The notes beneath the pieces are model-generated. The model was not told the origin of the DNA and did not search any database. It saw nothing but the letters and a program-made list of their open reading frames with translations. This document shows positions 1 through 5,316 of a stretch of 8,282 nucleotides of DNA, piece by piece; position 1 is the first letter of the stretch, and every line of letters begins with the position of its first letter. The position numbers and the translations under genes are program-made. The stretch is from the NCBI GenBank assembly GCA_021298935.1, contig JAJTHR010000001.1, positions 1-8,282 of the forward strand, given 5' to 3'. This DNA comes from Parachlamydia sp. Lineage in GTDB: Bacteria; Chlamydiota; Chlamydiia; Chlamydiales; Parachlamydiaceae.

Positions 1-18
1 ATTTCGGGAAATGGTATT

Positions 19-182
19 AACCTGAGTTTTGGGTTTCTCTGCCTGAAAGCTCAAGTAGATTGTGAGATAGCTGGAAAAAATTTCATCGAAGGCAATAGTT
101 TTAACTATTGTCAAGATGAAATTTCTTTTCAGATGGCCGCAAGATGCCTGAATTTCAGGCAGATAAACTCAAAACTCAGGTT
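19..182. repeat. 164-bp imperfect palindrome with 30-bp terminal inverted repeats (MITE-like)
   Basis: The terminal arms 19-48 and 153-182 are inverted copies of each other with 28 of 30 positions identical (they begin AACCTGAGTTTTG and end CTGCCTGAAA). Symmetry continues inward: AATTTCATC at 78-86 faces its complement at 115-123, and GGCAATAGTT at 91-100 faces AACTATTGTC at 103-112, so the axis lies near 101. The stretches between these paired blocks are more diverged. A second small palindrome, GCCTGAATTTCAGGC (146-160), sits at the inner edge of the right arm only. No protein gene fits inside. The outer right end is the last two bases of the acetyltransferase stop codon. The form suggests a non-autonomous mobile element, or a very long hairpin at the end of the clp gene block. 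No uridine tract follows any stem, so it is not a classic intrinsic terminator. The palindrome is directly visible; its mobility is inferred. Confidence 0.8.
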
Positions 183-1083
183 ATAATGCTTTAAAAGCCC
201 ATTTTAGGCGTTCGACCTTCCCGGCTATGGGAAGGATTTTTCTTTTAACAAATTGGCGCCACGTCGGATCAATTCCTTTTAAATTAAATTCCAATAGGGC
301 TTTTGGTACCAAAGCCGCTTTATTTGCCTGAATGGAAAGAAGCCCTAACCGCATTCCTAAGCCTAACTGCTTATAATTACTATGAATGTAAAGCGTCGTG
401 TAGCGAAGGGTCTCCTCGTTAAGAAGGTGAGTGATGCTCCATCCTATAATTTTTCCTTCATGGCGAAGCCCGAAGCTGCTTGGCATGTGAATCGCAGCCT
501 CTTCTCTTAAAGGGGAGAGGTAGGGAGGAAAATGTCCTTGTTCCATTAAATAGTGAATTCTTTGCTTATCGCTTAAGGTTCTTTTTTGCCAGGGAAACAG
601 GGTAAAACCTTTTGGAAATGAGACGCTGCGCTGAATCCATGGAGGGTTGAATGCAGCGGTGTCAAAGGTTAAACGGATAAAATAATAGGAGGGGGGACTC
701 CAGCCGAGGTTTTTTAGTATTCTTTCGAGAGCGGGGGCTGCAGGATCACTTTTTTCGTATTCAAATCCCAAGGCTTTAATTTTTTTCTCATGCAGCGTTT
801 TTTCTAATGTGGAAAGAAGTGACTGGCCGATGCCTTGATTTCTTAAAGGCTCCCTGACATGAAGGGCAAATAGCTGGGCTGTTTGGGGGGTAAAATAGCA
901 TTCCGCTAGAGCTAATCCAACGATTTCCGAGTTAAGAGCCGCCTCCACTGCAAGCCATTCATTTTCAAGGGGAAGGTATAGGCGATCATAAAGTTGTGTG
1001 GGAAGAAAGGGGCGGTAGGCGGCAAGGAATTCAGGAAAAGGGGATCTCCTAATGGTGTATTCATAAGGAGAGCCCTTTTTCAT
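181..1083 (-). CDS. Tandem-domain GNAT-family N-acetyltransferase
   Basis: A protein of 300 residues from the ATG at 1083, which looks like two GNAT folds in a row. The N-terminal half has the acetyl-CoA binding motif A, RNQGIG at residues 81-86, after a beta-strand pair (IVGLALAECY, then LFALHVREPL). The C-terminal half repeats the layout with GKIIGWSITHL (210-220) followed by QLGLGMRLG (239-247), a more degenerate motif A. There is no signal peptide or membrane segment, so the protein is expected in the cytosol. The acceptor substrate cannot be told from sequence. An in-frame TTG at 1092 would add three residues (MLN). Neither start has a good Shine-Dalgarno; ATG is preferred by codon type. 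The gene begins 19 bp after the clpX stop on the same strand, so co-transcription with clpX is likely. The last two bases of its TAA stop belong to the 164-bp palindrome. Family confidence is high; specific function is unknown. Confidence 0.82.
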   Translation of the reverse strand: MKKGSPYEYTIRRSPFPEFLAAYRPFLPTQLYDRLYLPLENEWLAVEAALNSEIVGLALAECYFTPQTAQLFALHVREPLRNQGIGQSLLSTLEKTLHEKKIKALGFEYEKSDPAAPALERILKNLGWSPPSYYFIRLTFDTAAFNPPWIQRSVSFPKGFTLFPWQKRTLSDKQRIHYLMEQGHFPPYLSPLREEAAIHMPSSFGLRHEGKIIGWSITHLLNEETLRYTTLYIHSNYKQLGLGMRLGLLSIQANKAALVPKALLEFNLKGIDPTWRQFVKRKILPIAGKVERLKWAFKAL

Positions 1084-1102
1084 ATTTAACAAGTCATTTT
1101 AA

Positions 1103-2347
1103 TTAAGCTATTTTTTGGTCATTACGCTTGATGATAGGAATTTTTTTCTCAAGCACAGACTCTTTTTCTATCAAAATTTCAGCGATTGTATCATCTGATG
1201 GGACATCAAACATGAGTTCGCGCATCAGATTTTCTAAAATCAGGCGCAAAGCTCTGGCTCCCGTGCCGGCAGCAATCGCTTGCTGGGCAATAGCCTTCAA
1301 AGCTTCTTCTGTAAATTGCAGCTTGACTCCTTCAATCTCAAACATAGCGATGAATTGCTTGATAATCGCATTCTTCGGCTCCGTTAAGATATGAATGAGA
1401 TCTTCTTCAGTCAACTCATTGCAATTGGCAATGCTATTGAAACGCCCGACAAATTCTGGAATCATGCCGAATTGGACAAGATCTTCGGGCTCAACTTTAG
1501 AGAGTAAAAGACTTTTTTGGGTTGGATCGATCCTTTCCTTGTCTGTCCCATCAAAACCAATCGTATTTCGTCCAAGCCGTTTTGCGATAACTTTATCGAG
1601 ATTGACAAAGGCTCCTCCTACAATAAACAAAATGTTCTCGGTGTTGACTTTAATGTATTCCTGATTGGGATGCTTTCTTCCCCCTTTTGGAGGAACATTG
1701 GCAATCGTCCCTTCTACAATTTTTAAGAGGGCCTGCTGAACACCTTCTCCTGAAACATCTCGCGTGATAGAGACATTGGCAGTGGTCCGGTTGATCTTAT
1801 CGATTTCGTCAATGTAGATGATTCCTTGCTCAGCTTTTGCCACATCATAATCAGCCGATTGTAAAAGACGTAAAATAATGTTTTCGACATCTTCTCCAAC
1901 ATAACCAGCTTCTGTCAAAGTGGTTGCATCAGCAATAGTAAATGGGACATCGAGAATCGAAGCGAGCGTCTTGGCGATCAGTGTTTTTCCGGAACCTGTG
2001 GGGCCGAATAACAGCACGTTGGATTTGCTGAATTCCACGCCGTTATTCTCCTTTGCCTTAGCACGGATGCGTTTGTAGTGATTATAAACCGCGACAGAAA
2101 TTGTTTTTTTTGCTGACTCCTGGCCAACGATGTATTCATCCAGCCGCTGCTTGATTTCTTTTGGCTTCAGAATTTTGAATTCATAATTGGTTGGGGTCTT
2201 TTTATCTAATATTCCTGTGCAAAGACGGACGCATTTATCGCAAATGTAGACATTAGGTCCTGAAATGAGTTTTTCGACCGCTTCTTCTGTTCTTCCGCAA
2301 AATGAGCAGCTAGCTAGGTCTTTTGCTGTAATACTTTTTTTACTCAT
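1103..2347 (-). CDS. clpX: ATP-dependent Clp protease ATP-binding subunit ClpX
   Basis: A 414-residue AAA+ unfoldase, close to the 424 residues of E. coli ClpX. The N-terminal zinc-binding domain has C14-x2-C17 and C36-x2-C39. The AAA+ module shows Walker A GPTGSGKT (115-122), pore loop GYVG (148-151), Walker B IIYIDE (176-181), the basic GGRKH loop (222-226), the IGF loop that docks on ClpP (263-265), the arginine finger in PEFVGRFN (R302) and sensor 2 GTGARALR (361-368). All key residues are present, so it should be active. It hydrolyses ATP to unfold tagged or adaptor-delivered proteins and thread them into ClpP in the cytosol. The ATG is preceded by a modest GA-rich ribosome-binding site (AGAGAG). 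It follows clpP by 38 bp on the same strand, the usual clpP-clpX operon, and is followed closely by the acetyltransferase gene. No independent promoter was recognised. Confidence 0.98.
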   Translation of the reverse strand: MSKKSITAKDLASCSFCGRTEEAVEKLISGPNVYICDKCVRLCTGILDKKTPTNYEFKILKPKEIKQRLDEYIVGQESAKKTISVAVYNHYKRIRAKAKENNGVEFSKSNVLLFGPTGSGKTLIAKTLASILDVPFTIADATTLTEAGYVGEDVENIILRLLQSADYDVAKAEQGIIYIDEIDKINRTTANVSITRDVSGEGVQQALLKIVEGTIANVPPKGGRKHPNQEYIKVNTENILFIVGGAFVNLDKVIAKRLGRNTIGFDGTDKERIDPTQKSLLLSKVEPEDLVQFGMIPEFVGRFNSIANCNELTEEDLIHILTEPKNAIIKQFIAMFEIEGVKLQFTEEALKAIAQQAIAAGTGARALRLILENLMRELMFDVPSDDTIAEILIEKESVLEKKIPIIKRNDQKIA

Positions 2348-2385
2348 AGGACTCTCTAAAAATAAGGGTTAATAGACAAGGGATG

Positions 2386-3009
2386 CTACTTTACAGCGGC
2401 TCCCTTAGGAACGATTACTTCATCGATTAAACCGTACTCCTTGGCTTCTTGAGGGCTCATGTAGTAGTCTCTTTCGGAATCGATGGCGATTTTTTCTGTC
2501 GACTGGCCTGTGCATTCTGCCATGGTGTTGTTTAATAACTTCTTAAGTTCCAATATTTCTTTTGCCTGCAGGGCCACATCCGCATAAGTACCGCCTACAC
2601 CGCCATACGGCTGGTGGATCATCATGCGGCTGTTAGGGAGAGCAAAGCGTTTTCCTTTGGTGCCTGCTGTAAGCAGCAAAGCGCCCATGGAAGCAGCCTG
2701 GCCAATACAGTAAGTATTGATGTTGCATCCCAGGTAGCGCATGGTATCATAGATGGCAAGTCCGGAGGTGATGTACCCGCCAAGGGAGTTAATATAGATA
2801 TGCACATCTTTTTTTGGATCTTCCATTTTTAAAAAGAGGAGCTGCGCGACTACGACGTTGGCGACCTGATCGGTGATTTCCTGTCCGATAAAAATGATGC
2901 GGTCTTTAAGTAGGCGTGAATAGATATCCATTGAGCGTTCGCCGCGGCCGGTATCTTCAATCACATAGGGTGTTAGTGAGAGTGTAGGTCTGTGGTGCGG
3001 AGAGGCCAT
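2386..3009 (-). CDS. clpP: ATP-dependent Clp protease proteolytic subunit ClpP
   Basis: A 207-residue serine peptidase of family S14 that forms the degradation chamber served by ClpX. The catalytic triad is visible as S107 ([11 protein letters not shown]), H132 (MMIHQP) and D181 (DSERDYYM). The 25- and 49-residue spacings match E. coli ClpP exactly. The stretch [20 protein letters not shown] (13-32) is conserved in processed and unprocessed ClpPs. The ATG at 3009 has a good Shine-Dalgarno (AGGA, five bases upstream), which favours it over the internal ATG at codon 27. Because it sits beside clpX and tig, it corresponds to the chlamydial copy called ClpP2; a second clpP would lie elsewhere in such a genome. 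One oddity is that the near-universal NSPGG motif reads NSLGG here (L76), next to the glycines that form the oxyanion hole and shape the substrate groove. Otherwise the protein appears intact. Confidence 0.97.
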   Translation of the reverse strand: MASPHHRPTLSLTPYVIEDTGRGERSMDIYSRLLKDRIIFIGQEITDQVANVVVAQLLFLKMEDPKKDVHIYINSLGGYITSGLAIYDTMRYLGCNINTYCIGQAASMGALLLTAGTKGKRFALPNSRMMIHQPYGGVGGTYADVALQAKEILELKKLLNNTMAECTGQSTEKIAIDSERDYYMSPQEAKEYGLIDEVIVPKGAAVK

Positions 3010-3042
3010 AATGATCCTTTTTTAAATGCGATGATTTTTCTA

Positions 3043-3048
3043 ATTATA
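3043..3048 (-). promoter_or_regulatory. Candidate -10 element of a clpP promoter
   Basis: On the minus strand this reads TATAAT, a perfect sigma70/sigma66-type -10 box, ending 33 bases before the clpP ATG and giving a predicted leader of about 27 nt. No good -35 box lies 16-18 bp upstream. A TTGACT at 3091-3086 is 37 bp away, too far to pair with it. Weak -35 boxes are common for the chlamydial sigma66. The long tig-clpP gap makes a separate clpP promoter likely, but the DNA is AT-rich and the box may be fortuitous. Confidence 0.4.
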
Positions 3049-3125
3049 AACTTTACGAATTTATCGAGAAAGAAAAATCTAGGATAGTCAATGAGCTTTG
3101 AGAAAAACAGGAAAAAAGCTGACTC

Positions 3126-3160
3126 ATTTCTGATTTAAAATTATACCATTTATCAGAAAT
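3126..3160. repeat. Inverted repeat ATTTCTGAT / ATCAGAAAT
   Basis: Two perfect 9-bp arms (3126-3134 and 3152-3160) are separated by a 17-base AT-rich spacer. It lies 117 bp upstream of clpP. It could be a weak hairpin or an operator-like dyad, but in DNA this AT-rich a 9-bp dyad may also occur by chance. Confidence 0.45.
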
Positions 3161-3194
3161 AAATCTCGTCAATTGGGCTAATATAATGAGGTGA

Positions 3195-3256
3195 TTTCCG
3201 ACAATCATTTTGAAGCTTATATCTTTGAATATAAGTGAGAAATGATTGCTCGGAAA
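3195..3256. repeat. 62-bp near-perfect palindrome (long hairpin)
   Basis: The outer arm TTTCCGACAATCATTT (3195-3210) pairs fully with 3240-3256, with only one bulged base (C3249). After a short internal loop, CTTATAT (3216-3222) pairs perfectly with ATATAAG (3229-3235) around the six-base loop CTTTGA. The total of 23 paired positions is far beyond chance for an intergenic site. It has no uridine tract on either strand, so it is not a standard terminator. It could be a small palindromic repeat element, an RNA structure between tig and clpP, or an mRNA-stabilising hairpin. Confidence 0.75.
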
Positions 3257-3348
3257 GCGACCATTAGAATAGCTTAAGTGATGAAGTTTATTTTTGATAG
3301 ATGGTATTAGATTGTTAGGCTATTTATATTCCCAGATTTGGACGACAT

Positions 3349-3422
3349 TATCACCACAGAGTCCACAGAGAACAAAGAGTGTGAAAATTTACTCCTCTGT
3401 GCTCTCTGCGGGTTCTGTGATA
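3349..3422. repeat. CACAGAG-rich inverted repeat (dispersed-repeat-like hairpin)
   Basis: The left arm from TATCACCACAGAG (3349-3380) faces the right arm ending TTCTGTGATA (3391-3422). Removing three bases from the left arm aligns 18 of 23 core positions, and two of the mismatches become G-U pairs in RNA. The central loop is about ten bases. The internal CACAGAG/CTCTGTG periodicity matches, from memory, a repeat scattered through intergenic DNA of many environmental bacteria. That identification is recollection rather than a search result. It lies 64 bp past the tig stop. Confidence 0.7.
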
Positions 3423-3485
3423 GACCCTGTAATTTTTATGCGGAATTCCACTATTGCTTTTCGAAAAGTAGCAGCAAATAATGAA

Positions 3486-4799
3486 TTAAATCCACTGAGC
3501 TTTGTCAAGCAGGTACTGCTTAACTTTTCTTTCAAATGCCAGGATCTGAATTTGTTCGCGGAGTCTATCCTTGTCAGTATTAATGTCAATCTGGCTGCGT
3601 CCGCTTGGCATCAGGGCGACTTGTTTGGAAAGCTCATGCGTGATGTCCTCATCGGTGACATTTAATTGATTTTCCATTGCAACCCTTTGCAGAAGAAAAT
3701 GAAGCGTCAGATTGCGCACGGTGCTTTTCTCGACTATTTTATCGAGCTGTGAATAATCATTAACTTCAGGGTTGACATGACCGGCTTCCAATCTTTTTAG
3801 GTAATTGTCTAAATGCTGCTCTTTACGTGAATCAATAAAGGTTTTTGGAAGGTCGACAGGGTATTTTTCAACAAGCTGGTCCTCTAAGGCAATAATTTTT
3901 TGCAGGTAAATGTCATCTTCCAGTTCATTTTTCAGACGTTCATCAATTTTTTGGTGAAGTTCGTCGATTGTCTGCAGGCCGACTTTTTTGGCCAGGTCGT
4001 CGTTCATTTCGGGAGGAACACCTTTCCAGATCGCTTTGACTGTGATACGATAGGGAGAAGATTCAAAGTCAGGCTGCTGATGGTCGCTATTCTGCTTAGT
4101 CATTCCTTCCGCATGCTCGCCGGCCTTTAGGCCAATCACATTGCCTTTCATCCAGGAAGGGAGCCCTTTTTGATTCACTTGCGTGCGCTGATTTTTAATG
4201 ACTTCTCTGGGAGGCTCTTCTAAAAGGATCACATCGACATCGACAAAGTCATTTTCTTCCACACCTCTATCTGTAATTGGCTCGTAGGTCATGAATTGTA
4301 AAAGAAGGTTGTCAATGGCATTTTGTCGCTGCTCGTCCGAGACTTCACTTTCAGGGACCTTATTCATTTGAAGCTCTTCGGGATTGACTGTTGGGATGAC
4401 AGGACGTCCTTCGAATTCCAGCACAAAATGAGCCCCTTTTTCACGGGTGCATTCATGCACGAGAGGGCGTTTGACAAGGCCATCCTTGAGGGGGTGGATA
4501 TTGGTCAGCTGAATCGCCTCATTAAATGCTGTGCGCAAGGCAATATCGACGCATTCTTTTTGAATGACGGAAGAGTATTTATCGAAAATGAAATGGTCCG
4601 GTGCCTTTCCTTTGCGAAAGCCGGGAATGTTTACTTCTTTTTTAACCGCTTTCACGGCGCTTTGGTAGGCCGCTTCCACAGCTTCCGGCTTCACTGTGAT
4701 GTCGAACTTAATCAGGCAGTTCGGTTTGCGCGCGACATGAATTGTCAGGTGTTCATTGCTTGCGGTATTCTGCTCATTATTTAAAGATTCATCCGACAT
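3486..4799 (-). CDS. tig: Trigger factor (ribosome-associated chaperone / peptidyl-prolyl isomerase family)
   Basis: A 437-residue protein, against 432 in E. coli. The N-terminal ribosome-binding domain carries the signature GFRKGKAP (60-67) that contacts ribosomal protein L23 at the exit tunnel. A polar tail of about 17 residues precedes the conserved start (LTIHVARK). Residues about 155-260 correspond to the FKBP-like PPIase domain (EENDFVDVDVIL onward, GLKAGEH at 223-229), but this domain is poorly conserved and isomerase activity is uncertain. Residues about 262-437 form the helical chaperone domain (PEMNDDLAKKVG through LLQRVAMENQLNVTDEDI). The ATG has a strong Shine-Dalgarno (GAGG, five bases upstream). 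The gene starts 84 bp after tRNA-Gly(GCC) on the same strand with no terminator between, so the tRNA promoter may also serve tig. Adjacent clpP and clpX follow the widespread tig-clpP-clpX order. It acts in the cytosol on nascent chains. Confidence 0.97.
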   Translation of the reverse strand: MSDESLNNEQNTASNEHLTIHVARKPNCLIKFDITVKPEAVEAAYQSAVKAVKKEVNIPGFRKGKAPDHFIFDKYSSVIQKECVDIALRTAFNEAIQLTNIHPLKDGLVKRPLVHECTREKGAHFVLEFEGRPVIPTVNPEELQMNKVPESEVSDEQRQNAIDNLLLQFMTYEPITDRGVEENDFVDVDVILLEEPPREVIKNQRTQVNQKGLPSWMKGNVIGLKAGEHAEGMTKQNSDHQQPDFESSPYRITVKAIWKGVPPEMNDDLAKKVGLQTIDELHQKIDERLKNELEDDIYLQKIIALEDQLVEKYPVDLPKTFIDSRKEQHLDNYLKRLEAGHVNPEVNDYSQLDKIVEKSTVRNLTLHFLLQRVAMENQLNVTDEDITHELSKQVALMPSGRSQIDINTDKDRLREQIQILAFERKVKQYLLDKAQWI

Positions 4800-4882
4800 G
4801 ATTGCCTCTCTATTGACCTAATTTAAAATTCTTTTTGGGATCATTGCTTCACGAATGGGGGAATTTTATTGAAACAATGGAT

Positions 4883-4954
4883 AGCGGGTGATGAGGCTCG
4901 AACTCACGACCCTCACGTTGGCAACGTGATGCTCTACCACTGAGCTACACCCGC
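4883..4954 (-). tRNA. tRNA-Gly (anticodon GCC)
   Basis: On the minus strand it folds as a full cloverleaf. The acceptor stem GCGGGTG/CACCCGC and the anticodon stem TCACG/CGTGA are perfect, the loop TTGCCAA contains anticodon GCC, the D-arm is GCTC/GAGC, and the T-arm GTGAG/CTCAT carries TTCGAGC. The discriminator base is U, as expected for bacterial glycine tRNAs. CCA is not encoded at the 3' end (the next bases are AT), so a nucleotidyltransferase must add it. It reads codons GGC and GGU. It lies 33 bp downstream of tRNA-Gly(CCC). Confidence 0.97.
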
Positions 4955-4987
4955 ATATTTTAACAGACAAAATATGTTTTATTTTTA

Positions 4988-5060
4988 AGCGGGCAATGAG
5001 ACTCGAACTCACGACATTCACCTTGGGAAGGTGACGCTCTACCAACTGAGCTATGCCCGC
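4988..5060 (-). tRNA. tRNA-Gly (anticodon CCC)
   Basis: A cloverleaf on the minus strand with perfect acceptor stem GCGGGCA/TGCCCGC, anticodon stem TCACC/GGTGA, loop TTCCCAA (anticodon CCC), D-arm GCTC/GAGC and T-arm GTGAG/CTCAT with TTCGAGT. The discriminator is U, fitting glycine identity. CCA is not encoded. It reads GGG. It is the first gene after the promoter at 5086-5114 and shares its acceptor, D- and T-arm sequences almost entirely with the neighbouring tRNA-Gly(GCC), which suggests tandem duplication followed by anticodon divergence. Confidence 0.96.
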
Positions 5061-5085
5061 AATTAAAAAGGTAAAACAACAATTT

Positions 5086-5114
5086 AGCATAACAGGATGG
5101 TAAATTGATGGCAA
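5086..5114 (-). promoter_or_regulatory. Sigma70/sigma66-type promoter for the tRNA-Gly pair (and probably tig)
   Basis: On the minus strand there is a -35 box TTGCCA (5114-5109, five of six consensus) and a -10 box TATGCT (5091-5086, four of six), with an exact 17-bp spacer. The predicted start is near 5079, about 19 nt before the first tRNA. No terminator is visible between the tRNAs and tig, so the same transcript may continue into tig. It is the best-matching promoter in the window. Confidence 0.7.
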
Positions 5115-5316
5115 GAGGCGCTTATTAATTTATAGGTCTTTTGTGTATGTTGTCTAAAATCAACTATTTAACAATCTTGGATGCCATCAAATCAAAAATT
5201 TGATTAGCAAATTTAATTCCAATTCGCTAATAAGCTTAATTTCCGACGAATGCTTATGCTTCCATGCTTAGGCCTAATAATTCTTTAACGCTCTAAAATA
5301 CGGTTTTAAGAATACA
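5115..5316. promoter_or_regulatory. Divergent intergenic region with dyads and a triple hexamer, upstream of the helicase gene
   Basis: No coding potential was seen. The region contains AATCAAA-AA-TTTGATT (5190-5205) and a second dyad, ATTAGCAAATT / AATTCGCTAAT (5203-5213 and 5221-5231, 10 of 11 matched). The two share three bases, so as RNA they could not both form completely. Further along, ATGCTT occurs three times (5250-5255, 5256-5261, 5264-5269). Candidate -10 boxes exist (TATGCT at 5255-5260, TAAAAT at 5294-5299), but none has a convincing -35 partner. The helicase promoter is therefore not assigned. Confidence 0.4.

Larger units (their letters stand above)
3010..3485. other. 476-bp tig-clpP intergenic region, palindrome-rich and without a gene
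   Basis: No convincing coding sequence lies here on either strand. The open frames that cross it have no recognisable domain and run into the antisense of tig. The region holds the candidate clpP promoter, three unrelated inverted repeats (3126-3160, 3195-3256, 3349-3422) and a short perfect palindrome CTTTTCGAAAAG at 3457-3468 just after the tig stop. In Chlamydia, as far as I recall, the tig-clpP spacing is much shorter, so this looks like a site that has accumulated repeat elements or acquired independent control of clpP. Confidence 0.75.

Noticed and set aside
146..160. GCCTGAATTTCAGGC as an intrinsic terminator for the clp transcript
   Set aside because: The stem is short with almost no loop, and no T-run follows on either strand. 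It is better treated as part of the larger palindrome.
1128..1726. Plus-strand open frames antisense to clpX
   Set aside because: Shadow frames; the minus strand encodes ClpX with all motifs intact.
3086..3091. TTGACT as the -35 box of the clpP promoter
   Set aside because: It is 37 bp from the TATAAT box, roughly twice the functional spacing, and no other -10 box lies at 16-18 bp.
3457..3468. CTTTTCGAAAAG as the tig terminator
   Set aside because: A 6-bp palindrome with no loop and no following uridine tract in the tig direction.
3389..3589. Minus-strand open frame of 66 codons overlapping the tig 3' end
   Set aside because: It overlaps tig in another frame, its end is repeat sequence (ITEPAESTEE is the translated hairpin), and it has no recognisable family.
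3294..3665. Plus-strand open frame of 123 codons
   Set aside because: Its first half is the CACAGAG hairpin and its second half is the antisense of tig. No domain or ribosome-binding site was seen.
4323..4784. Plus-strand open frame of 153 codons antisense to tig
   Set aside because: A shadow of the well-supported trigger factor gene, with no domain and no upstream signals.
4866..5114. Minus-strand open frame of 82 codons
   Set aside because: It covers both tRNA-Gly genes and their promoter, starts at a TTG inside the -35 box, and its repeated VSSSLI segments are only the translated T-arms of the two tRNAs.
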